DNA from: Treponema sp.
GTDB lineage: Bacteria > Spirochaetota > Spirochaetia > Treponematales > Treponemataceae
Direction: 5' to 3'
Assembly (NCBI GenBank): GCA_017390125.1
Contig: JAFPCT010000224.1
Coordinates: forward strand, 1 to 21,060
DNA length: 21,060 nt
Shown here: positions 1-5,804 of the stretch, in pieces
Position numbering within the stretch: the first letter of the stretch is position 1
Layout of the letters: the number at the start of each line of letters is the position of its first letter
Made by a program: the position numbers and the translations under genes
The notes under the pieces: generated by a model
Databases searched by the model: none
What the model saw: the letters and a program-made list of their open reading frames with translations, nothing else
Told to the model about the DNA's origin: nothing

Positions 1-100
1 AAAGCCCTGCTGCTACGGAGCACAATGTCAGGAGTATTGTTATTCTTGCTCCTGACAGAAGCTGAGGAATCCAGCCTAAAATTCTTTGAAAACCTGTCAT
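1..100 (-). CDS. Amino-acid ABC transporter permease, N-terminal fragment (continues off the left edge)
   Basis: The minus strand opens with ATG at 100 and stays open for 33 codons to the edge. The peptide starts MTGFQRILGWIPQLL and continues SGARITILLTL, then VAAGL. An amphipathic start followed by P-x-L-L-x-G-A-x-x-T-x-x-L-T-L is the usual beginning of HisM/GlnP-type inner-membrane permeases of polar amino-acid ABC importers, which form the channel for substrate handed over by the binding protein. An AGGA ribosome site lies 7-8 nt upstream of the ATG. The gene is on the same strand as, and downstream of, the binding-protein gene and its decayed paralogue, with 17 bp to the remnant, so one operon is likely. 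Only the first transmembrane segment is visible. The family call is inferred from this short stretch and its context. Confidence 0.72.
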   Translation of the reverse strand, partial: MTGFQRILGWIPQLLSGARITILLTLCSVAAGL

Positions 101-117
101 TTTAAATTCCTGTAGTT

Positions 118-391
118 TTATTCCGTCTTAAGTGAAGAAGTCATGTCGATTCCGAAATTCTTTTCGTAAAGCTCCTTCATTTTTCTTTGAAACTCAGCTG
201 CCCATGAATTCATCGGAAAGTCCTGTCCATACAAGGGGGTATTCCGAGTCAGTTTTGCTGAGGTAGTCTGCGGCTACAAGTGAATCGCAAACGACCGCAT
301 CAATGCGGGCAACTTTTTTTGTTCATCCTTTAAGTACAGCTGCAGTTGATAAAATGAATAATGTAAAAACAAATGCTGAAACCTTTTTCAT
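118..391 (-). pseudogene. Decayed paralogue of the amino-acid-binding lipoprotein
   Basis: Read on the minus strand from an ATG at 391 with a good AGAGGA site, the sequence gives MKKVSAFVFTLFILSTAAVLKG and then TGA at 325-323, exactly where the lipobox cysteine should be. The frame continues TKKVA, RIDAVVCDSLVAADYL and VWTGLSDEFMG, which match RADAVISDTLVAIDYL and VWKGVSDDYFG of the intact neighbour. After a second TGA and a frame change the tail reads RKMKELYEKNFGIDMTSSLK and a TAA, matching MKALYEKVFKMDLSDSIK. About 165 codons equivalent to residues 24-187 of the neighbour are missing, and roughly 20 more near the C-terminus. Stop, frameshift and two deletions make this a clear remnant of a duplicated binding-protein gene. 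Translation could still give a 22-residue hydrophobic peptide. Confidence 0.9.
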
Positions 392-407
392 TTTTTTCCT
401 CTGAAAA

Positions 408-1211
408 TTATTTTATGCTGTCAGACAAATCCATTTTGAAAACCTTTTCGTAAAGAGCTTTCATGGTTCCGTCTGCCTTCATCTCTTCGATTATTGAATT
501 GATTTTTTCTACCAGAACTTTATTTCCTTTTTTAGCACAGATTCCGAAGTAGTCGTCAGAAACGCCTTTCCAAACCTGCTTGAATTCGCTGTTTTCTGCT
601 GTAAGGTAGTCGATTGCTACAAGAGTATCGCTGATGACAGCATCTGCTCTTCCAAGACGAAGGTCATCGTATGCGTTAAGAATCTTGTCGTATGAGCAAG
701 GTATGAACGAAAATCTTTCTTCCTCTGCTTTTTTGTTGATGAAGAAGTCGCTTGAGCACTGTGACTGGTATGCAAGTTTTTTGCCTTCAAGATCCTTGAG
801 GGTGTTTACTTTAAGTTCTGAATCCTTGCGTACGATTACAGCCTGTCCGTTTCCGATGTATGGAACTGAAAAATCATATTTTTCCTGGCGCTCAGGAAGA
901 ACTGAAACTGCTGAAATGATGATGTCGTAGCGTTCTGTGTCCAGACCTGCGAAAATGCCGTCCCATGCAGTGTCGATTACTTGTGGTTCAAGTGAAAGTC
1001 GTCGTGCGATTTCGTTTCCAAGTTCGATGTCAAACCCAAGAGCTGTTTTTCCGTCTTCTGAGTAATATTCGAACGGAGGGTAGCCGACTTCGCAGCCGAT
1101 TTTAAGTTTTCCTGCTTCTACGGTGAATTCTCCCCGGACTGTTTTTTTTGAACAGCCTGGAAGCAGACAAAGTGTCAGTGCCGCAATTGCAAATAGTACA
1201 GTTTTTTTCAT
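408..1211 (-). CDS. Amino-acid ABC transporter substrate-binding lipoprotein (family 3)
   Basis: This 267-residue protein should capture a polar amino acid in the periplasm and pass it to the permease. Residues 1-19 are a lipoprotein signal ending L-L-P-G with lipidated Cys20. The mature part starts LKIGCEVGYPPFEYY (about 36-50), then GFDIELGNEIARRL, TAWDGIFAGL (81-90), DIIISAVSVLPERQEKYDFS (96-115) and PY; this is the order of the SBP_bac_3 fold (PF00497), including the ER.....F..PY signature. Length is normal for the family. AGGAG precedes the ATG by six bases. It is the first gene of a minus-strand operon with a decayed paralogue (17 bp on) and a permease. A strong promoter and a terminator-like hairpin lie in its leader. 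The exact amino acid cannot be told from sequence. Confidence 0.92.
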   Translation of the reverse strand: MKKTVLFAIAALTLCLLPGCSKKTVRGEFTVEAGKLKIGCEVGYPPFEYYSEDGKTALGFDIELGNEIARRLSLEPQVIDTAWDGIFAGLDTERYDIIISAVSVLPERQEKYDFSVPYIGNGQAVIVRKDSELKVNTLKDLEGKKLAYQSQCSSDFFINKKAEEERFSFIPCSYDKILNAYDDLRLGRADAVISDTLVAIDYLTAENSEFKQVWKGVSDDYFGICAKKGNKVLVEKINSIIEEMKADGTMKALYEKVFKMDLSDSIK

Positions 1212-1224
1212 TTTACACTCCTAT

Positions 1225-1256
1225 AAAAACAAAAAGACGACGAAAATCTCGCCGTC
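1225..1256 (-). terminator. Terminator-like hairpin in the leader of the ABC operon (possible attenuator or relA terminator)
   Basis: On the minus strand GACGGCGA, loop GATTT, TCGTCGTC forms an 8-bp stem with one G-U pair (1256-1236), followed directly by TTTTTGTTTTT (1235-1225). This has the form of an intrinsic terminator. It lies downstream of the predicted ABC-operon start (about 1259) and upstream of the AGGAG site, so it would be in the leader of the operon. It could also stop readthrough from relA, which is upstream on the same strand. Confidence 0.65.
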
Positions 1257-1265
1257 GACAGTGAA

Positions 1266-1294
1266 ATTATAGACATCAGCAAGAAAATATTCAA
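1266..1294 (-). promoter_or_regulatory. Sigma-70-type promoter of the ABC operon
   Basis: On the minus strand, TTGAAT (1294-1289) and a consensus TATAAT (1271-1266) are separated by exactly 17 bp. The predicted start is near 1259, giving a leader of about 48 nt. This is the best-matching promoter in the left part of the window. Confidence 0.72.
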
Positions 1295-1308
1295 TAGAAG
1301 AAAACCAC

Positions 1309-1541
1309 TAAAACAAGTTCGCTATTTCAGGACTCGTTCTCTCCGCATCACAAGTTTTCAGAACAAGTCATTCAGTTTTGCCCCTCGGCAAAACTGACGA
1401 CAGCGGTAGAATATGTCTGTTGCTTCAGGACTCGTTCTCTCCGCATCACAAGTTTTCAGAACAAGTCATTCAGTTTTGCCCCTCGCAAAACTGACGACAG
1501 CGGTAAAACAAGTCTGCTGCTTCAGGACTCGTTCTCTCCGC
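1309..1541. repeat. Tandem direct repeat, about 2.4 copies of a 97-98 bp unit, overlapping the relA 3' end
   Basis: Copy 1 is 1309-1406 (98 bp), copy 2 is 1407-1503 (97 bp) and a partial copy 3 is 1504-1541. Copies 1 and 2 are nearly identical over the segment beginning TTCAGGACTCGTTCTCTCCG and differ mainly in the first 15-18 bases and by one G. Each full copy holds a short hairpin, CAGTTTTGCC-CCTC-GGCAAAACTG (10-bp stem; 9 bp in copy 2), and a looser dyad GACTCGTTCT/AGAACAAGTC. The partial copy contains the relA stop codon and its last codons. An imperfect inverted repeat, GACGACAGCGG/CCGCTGTCATC, spans the relA stop. No gene is seen between 1261 and 1521. Confidence 0.9.
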
Positions 1542-3336
1542 TGTCATCCCATTCCACCGGGATTGTTCTGCGGTCTATGTTTTCGGCCTTCAGATAGTTC
1601 AGACAGTCGGCGCGATGAATCATTACTCCTTTTGAAAATGAGACATAGCCGGCAATAGGGTCGGGGTAGGTCGGGTGGCAGCACTGTGCGAAGGTTACCA
1701 TGAAGTTTGATAGACCGGCAACTTTCACCTTGGTTACATTTTTGCGGAATATTTTTTCGCCTTCACCTTTTTTGTGGCCCCGGCGTTTTTCGTTCTGAAT
1801 CAGGTGGCTTTGTGCCGCATGGTCTGCATTTTCTGCTTCCAGTTTTGCAACGGCATTTTTGTCTTCAAAGTTCGGATCGTTTGCAGAAAGCCATGCATGA
1901 ATTTTTTGGCGGGCTTTTGAAGTGCGTGCAAACTTTATCTGGTTTTCCGTAGGGTGTGCCTGCGGGTTTGTGAGAATTTCAATTATCTGCGTATTTTTAA
2001 GCGGCTGGGTAATCGGAATGATTTTTCCGTCTGCCTTTGCGCCTACGATTTTTTCACCTATGGCAGAATGAACCATGTATGCAAAGTCAATTGCAGTCGA
2101 ACCTTCCGGCAGCTGCTTGACTTCTCCGTTCGGTGTGAATACAAAAATTTCGTTTCCAAGAAGCTCGTTTTTCAGTGTCTGGAAGAAATTTTCGTCTGAC
2201 ACCTGTTTATCCCGGAGTTCCTGGAGCCGATTGAAAATGGCAAGGCTAGCGCTGTTCACCAGGTCGTGGTTTGTTCCTTTTTTGTAAAGCCAGTGTGAGG
2301 CAACTCCGTGCTCGGCGATGTCGTGCATCTTCTGGGTGCGGATTTGAATTTCAAGCGGACGATCCTCACACATTACCGTGGTGTGCAGAGACTGGTAGCC
2401 GTTTGACTTAGGCATGGCGATGTAATCCTTGAACCTTCCGTCCAAAGGCTTCCACAATGAGTGAACGATTCCTACAAGTGCGTAACATTCTTCATTTTTT
2501 TGGCAGATGATTCGGAGAGCAAGAAGGTCGAAAAGCTCTCCCGGTTCCTTGTTTCTTTTTCTCATCTTCTGATAGATCGAATAGAAATGTTTTGCACGGC
2601 TTGTAATCGAAATCTTGATTCCAAGCTTGTCGGCTTCGGATTGTATTTTTGAAACAGCGCTGGCAAGGTATGCGGCCCGTTCTTCTTTTTTCTGACTTAT
2701 TACCGCTTTTATCTGCTGGAATGCGTCCGGATTAGTGTATTTAAGGCTCAGATCCTCAAACTCGTTTTTTTCAGCGGACATACCAAGCCGGTCGGCAAGG
2801 GGTGCCCAGATGTCCAGGGCTTCGGCGGCAATTTCCCTTTGTTTCGGGGCTTCCAGATTCTTTATGTTTCTTATGCGGTCAAGCCGTTCTGCAATCTCCA
2901 CAAAAATGACCCGCACGTCGTCTATCATTGCAAAAAGCATTTTGCGTATGGCATCTGCCTGCTGCAGGGTTTTTGAGGTGATTGAAATATTCATGATTTT
3001 GGACGTTCCCTCAATTATGTTGGACACGCCCGGCCCGAATTCATTTTTCAGCTGCTGGGTTGTAATGTTCAGGGAATATGCGCTGTGAAGAAGTCCGGCA
3101 ATTATGCAGTCTTCATCAAATTCACTTTGGGCAAGTATGAAAGCTATTCTGAGAGGGTGAAGGTAGTAAGGTTTTCCGCAGCTTCGTACTTTGTCTTTTG
3201 AGTGAGAGAGCAAAAAATCCCATGCCTTGCGGATTCTTTCGCTTGAAGGCACATAATGGGGATATGCTTCAAAAAATTCCTGAATCAGAGCCTGAGGATC
3301 AGATTCATCGGATTTAAAAATAATGTTCTTACTCAT
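1522..3336 (-). CDS. relA: RelA/SpoT-family (p)ppGpp synthetase with a degenerate hydrolase domain
   Basis: This protein makes the alarmone (p)ppGpp from ATP and GDP/GTP. Order: degenerate HD hydrolase domain (about 30-195), synthetase (about 240-350), TGS (about 394-456), linker, and a zinc-finger domain with C552-C553, H574 and C578. The synthetase looks intact, with AKHFYSIYQKM, the R-x-K-D motif RFKD (301-304) and NGYQSLHTTV. In the hydrolase domain the expected H-D is H84-S85, the following E-D pair is S88-L89, and the D-R-L-H-N motif reads E150-R-L-D-R154, so hydrolysis is probably lost, while R51 and H60-P61 remain. At 604 residues it is short: it stops after IPVEWDDSGENES, where an ACT domain normally follows. 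The last codons lie in a tandem repeat. It is divergent from the efflux operon. Confidence 0.93.
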   Translation of the reverse strand: MSKNIIFKSDESDPQALIQEFFEAYPHYVPSSERIRKAWDFLLSHSKDKVRSCGKPYYLHPLRIAFILAQSEFDEDCIIAGLLHSAYSLNITTQQLKNEFGPGVSNIIEGTSKIMNISITSKTLQQADAIRKMLFAMIDDVRVIFVEIAERLDRIRNIKNLEAPKQREIAAEALDIWAPLADRLGMSAEKNEFEDLSLKYTNPDAFQQIKAVISQKKEERAAYLASAVSKIQSEADKLGIKISITSRAKHFYSIYQKMRKRNKEPGELFDLLALRIICQKNEECYALVGIVHSLWKPLDGRFKDYIAMPKSNGYQSLHTTVMCEDRPLEIQIRTQKMHDIAEHGVASHWLYKKGTNHDLVNSASLAIFNRLQELRDKQVSDENFFQTLKNELLGNEIFVFTPNGEVKQLPEGSTAIDFAYMVHSAIGEKIVGAKADGKIIPITQPLKNTQIIEILTNPQAHPTENQIKFARTSKARQKIHAWLSANDPNFEDKNAVAKLEAENADHAAQSHLIQNEKRRGHKKGEGEKIFRKNVTKVKVAGLSNFMVTFAQCCHPTYPDPIAGYVSFSKGVMIHRADCLNYLKAENIDRRTIPVEWDDSGENES

Positions 3337-3427
3337 TTACTCTCTGTATAAAAGATAGCAAAAATCCGATAATATAGTAAATAATATTTTTATTTTTTTT
3401 TGTAACTATGAAAAATCCGACGGATTT
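3309..3427. promoter_or_regulatory. Dyad AAATCCG-A-CGGATTT plus two spaced half-sites in the relA/efflux divergent region
   Basis: A perfect 7+1+7 palindrome lies at 3413-3427, upstream of the efflux operon. The half-site AAATCCG recurs at 3362-3368 and, inverted, as CGGATTT at 3309-3315 inside the first codons of relA. Spacings are about 53 and 51 bp, close to five helical turns. This arrangement suits a dimeric repressor acting on one or both promoters. The operator role is inferred; no regulator gene is in the window. The 122-bp intergenic DNA is otherwise AT-rich, and I could not fix a convincing -35/-10 pair for either gene. Confidence 0.4.
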
Positions 3428-3458
3428 AAATTCATAGAGATTGACATAAGGAAGACAC

Positions 3459-4778
3459 ATGAGATACATGAAGGAGATGTACATCTTGATTTTGATTCTT
3501 GCAGGATGTGCTTTTCCGTTTTTTGCGTCAAAAAACACAGGGACGGACGGAGTTTTGGAAATAACTCTTGAAGAATCAGTAAGACTTGCAAAGGAAAACA
3601 ACATAAGTATCAAGACAGCACGAAATTCCCTTGAAGATCTGCATACAGCCAACAAATATTCATGGAACAGCGTAAGCCCTACGGCAAATGTTTCAGGAAG
3701 CGCCAGTCAGGATTTTGAGAATGACACGAAGGCTGTAAGCGTTACCGGCCGGGTCAGCATGGGTTTGAAGACAAATCTTTACACTGACATTTGTGGTGCA
3801 AAACTGCAGTATGAGAAGGGACTGATAACGTATTCCCAGGCAGAAAGAGCCGTGGAACTGAGCGTACGAAAGACTTTCTACAATCTGCTTTACCAGCAGG
3901 AAAATCTGGAGCTGCAGAAACAGAGTCTTGCGACAGCAAAGGGACAGTACGACCAGAATCAGGAAAAATTCAAGAACGGAAAGATCAGCGAGCTGGACGC
4001 TCTTACCAGCCGGGTCAATTATGAATCAAAAAAGCCTGCCGTTGAATCTGCGGAAATATCGCTGCAGAATGACCTTGCTTCGTTCAAACAGGTTCTTGGA
4101 ATTGAACAGTCTCAGACGGTAAAGCTGAACGGCTCTCTTGATGAGGTGCTTTCTGTTTCTACGATTTCAGCAGACAGTCTGCCGGTACCTGACAAACCTG
4201 CGCCGGAGGTTCAGTCTGCGGAATACGACGTTAAGATTGCAAAGAACAGCCTTTTGGACAGCCGTTTCTCTGCATATGCTCCGAGCGTTTCTGCGGCATA
4301 TTCTTATGGAAAATCTGCAGTTCAGGACAGCGATACCGTAAATACTACAAATGCTCTTTCCGTTGAGGTTTCAATTCCTCTGGACGGTTATCTTCCATGG
4401 TCTTCGAGGGCTGTAAATATAAGCTCAAAAAAGAACTCCGTGGATACTGCAGAAAAGCGCCTGGAAGATGCCAGAACTTCTGTTGCAGTTCAGACGGAAA
4501 GCTATATTCGCAAAATAAATCTTGCTGTGGCACAGGTTGAATCCCTTAAGGCCACTCTTAACCTTGCGGAACAGACTTACAAGATGAACCTGACGGCCTA
4601 CAACTACGGAAAAACAGACCTGATTTCATTGCAGAGTGCAAGTGATTCTGTTCTCAGCGCCGGAGTCAATTTGAAGAGCCAGGCATATACTCTCATCAGT
4701 ACAATCCTTGATCTTGAAAACGTTCTTGGCATTGAATTTGGAACAATCGCAAATCTAGGAAATCAGACCAACGCATAA
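3459..4778 (+). CDS. TolC-family outer-membrane efflux channel (BesC-like)
   Basis: This 439-residue protein should form the outer-membrane and periplasmic exit duct of the efflux pump. The start at 3459 is chosen among three in-frame ATGs because AAGGAA lies six bases upstream. The signal segment reads MYILILILAGC, a good L-A-G-C lipobox with Cys17, but cleavage after FFA (about residue 24) by signal peptidase I is also possible. The mature part has two repeated helical halves typical of PF02321: one starting ITLEESVRLAKENNISIKTA with Q/E-rich helices around LELQKQSLATAKGQYDQNQE, and a second starting in PEVQSAEYDVKIAKNSLLDS and ending with TYKMNLTAYNYGKTDLISLQ. Eighteen bases separate it from the adaptor gene. 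Gene order channel-adaptor-pump matches Borrelia BesC-BesA-BesB. Confidence 0.9.
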   Translation: MRYMKEMYILILILAGCAFPFFASKNTGTDGVLEITLEESVRLAKENNISIKTARNSLEDLHTANKYSWNSVSPTANVSGSASQDFENDTKAVSVTGRVSMGLKTNLYTDICGAKLQYEKGLITYSQAERAVELSVRKTFYNLLYQQENLELQKQSLATAKGQYDQNQEKFKNGKISELDALTSRVNYESKKPAVESAEISLQNDLASFKQVLGIEQSQTVKLNGSLDEVLSVSTISADSLPVPDKPAPEVQSAEYDVKIAKNSLLDSRFSAYAPSVSAAYSYGKSAVQDSDTVNTTNALSVEVSIPLDGYLPWSSRAVNISSKKNSVDTAEKRLEDARTSVAVQTESYIRKINLAVAQVESLKATLNLAEQTYKMNLTAYNYGKTDLISLQSASDSVLSAGVNLKSQAYTLISTILDLENVLGIEFGTIANLGNQTNA

Positions 4779-4796
4779 TCAGGAGAAATAGATATT

Positions 4797-5804
4797 ATGG
4801 AAAAGAAAACTAAAGTTTCAGTGATAATTATTGCAGCGGCTGTTGGTGTGACAGCTGTATTGTTTGCAGTCATAAATGCTACGAAAGGCGACGGAGCACA
4901 GGGCGGAATGCCGGGAAAAGGCGGTCGGTGGGGCGGCGGAAATACTACGTTTACAGTCCGTTCTGCAGAAGCTGTGACAGCAACATTGACCAACTATGTA
5001 ATAACAAACGGTGAGGTTGAATCCCAGTCCGCTGTAGAGGTTTTTCCTTCAATGAGCGGAAAGGTTCAGCAGATAAATGTTCTTTTGGGAAGCCATGTAA
5101 AGAAAGGCGATATAATTGCAAAAATCGATCCTAGCGAGCCGGGAACAAAATATGCTCTCAGCCCGGTTGAGGCTCCTATCAGCGGAAGCATTGTCTCCTC
5201 TCCTTTGAAAGTGGGAACAACAGTCACTACGAATTCTGCTGTGACGATGATCGGTGATATCGACAACCTTCAGATTTCTGTAAATGTTCCGGAACGCTAT
5301 GTTGCAGAATTGAAAACCGGTCTGAAGGCAGAAGTCAGCCTTGAAGCTTACCCAGGAGTCGTTTTCTCTGCTTCTGTAAGCCGTGTAAGTCCTGTAGTAG
5401 ATTCTTCCACAAGAACTAAGCAGGTTATTCTTAATTTTGACAAAAAAGACAGCCGCGTAAATGCCGGTATGTTTGCTAAGGTTAAGCTTTATACAACAAA
5501 ATATTCGGGAAAACTTGTAGTTCCTTCAGATGCAGTCGTTACAAATGATGACGGATCTGCATATCTTTTTGTCGTAAACGATGATTACACTGTAAGCCGC
5601 CGTGAAATTAAGACCGGCAAATCTATCGACGGAAAAATTCAAGTTACGGACAACCTTATGTCAGGCGAAAGGGTTGTATACGAGGGCATGCTGAGTCTGA
5701 GCGACGGTGCAAAAGTAAATGACCTGGAAAACCCTGATCCAAATGCAAATGCAAAATCTGAAGCTCCTGCCGGAGGGGAGCCAGTTCAGGGAGGAAAACG
5801 CTGA
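4797..5804 (+). CDS. RND efflux periplasmic adaptor (membrane-fusion protein), BesA-like, without a coiled-coil hairpin
   Basis: This 335-residue adaptor should link the inner-membrane pump to the outer-membrane channel. An N-terminal membrane anchor (about 7-26) is followed by a Gly-rich linker (31-48). The first lipoyl half (about 80-111, VFPSMSGKVQQINVLLGSHV then KKGDIIAKIDP) is joined to the second (about 122-155, SPVEAPISGSIVSSPLKVGT) by only about ten residues, so the long helical hairpin of AcrA-type adaptors is absent. Beta-barrel (about 158-235) and membrane-proximal domains (PSDAVVTNDDGSAYLFVV onward) follow. The tail is Pro/Gly/Asn-rich. Borrelia BesA is a known hairpin-less adaptor. 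AGGAG lies about ten bases before the ATG; the stop codon overlaps the pump start by one base. Confidence 0.9.
   Translation: MEKKTKVSVIIIAAAVGVTAVLFAVINATKGDGAQGGMPGKGGRWGGGNTTFTVRSAEAVTATLTNYVITNGEVESQSAVEVFPSMSGKVQQINVLLGSHVKKGDIIAKIDPSEPGTKYALSPVEAPISGSIVSSPLKVGTTVTTNSAVTMIGDIDNLQISVNVPERYVAELKTGLKAEVSLEAYPGVVFSASVSRVSPVVDSSTRTKQVILNFDKKDSRVNAGMFAKVKLYTTKYSGKLVVPSDAVVTNDDGSAYLFVVNDDYTVSRREIKTGKSIDGKIQVTDNLMSGERVVYEGMLSLSDGAKVNDLENPDPNANAKSEAPAGGEPVQGGKR

Noticed and set aside
1..52. Plus-strand frame ending in a Cys-rich peptide (CCYGAQCQEYCYSCS), looking like a small Cys-rich product
   Set aside because: The opposite strand of the same bases encodes a convincing permease N-terminus with a ribosome site and operon context. 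All plus frames are open here only briefly, and no start is visible.
26..57. Perfect 9-bp inverted repeat TGTCAGGAG/CTCCTGACA
   Set aside because: It lies inside the permease coding sequence and has no T-tract on either strand, so there is no support for a terminator or operator.
323..325. In-frame TGA at the lipobox position read as selenocysteine
   Set aside because: Further stops, a frameshift and large deletions follow, and no SECIS-like hairpin is evident. Ordinary pseudogene decay explains it.
1309..1541. Direct repeats considered as a CRISPR array
   Set aside because: Units are 97-98 bp, tandem without variable spacers, and number only about 2.4, with no cas genes nearby.
3441..3446. 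Perfect TTGACA -35 box before the efflux channel gene
   Set aside because: It lies only 12 bases before the ATG, and a -10 at proper spacing would fall inside the coding sequence. No alternative downstream start fits.
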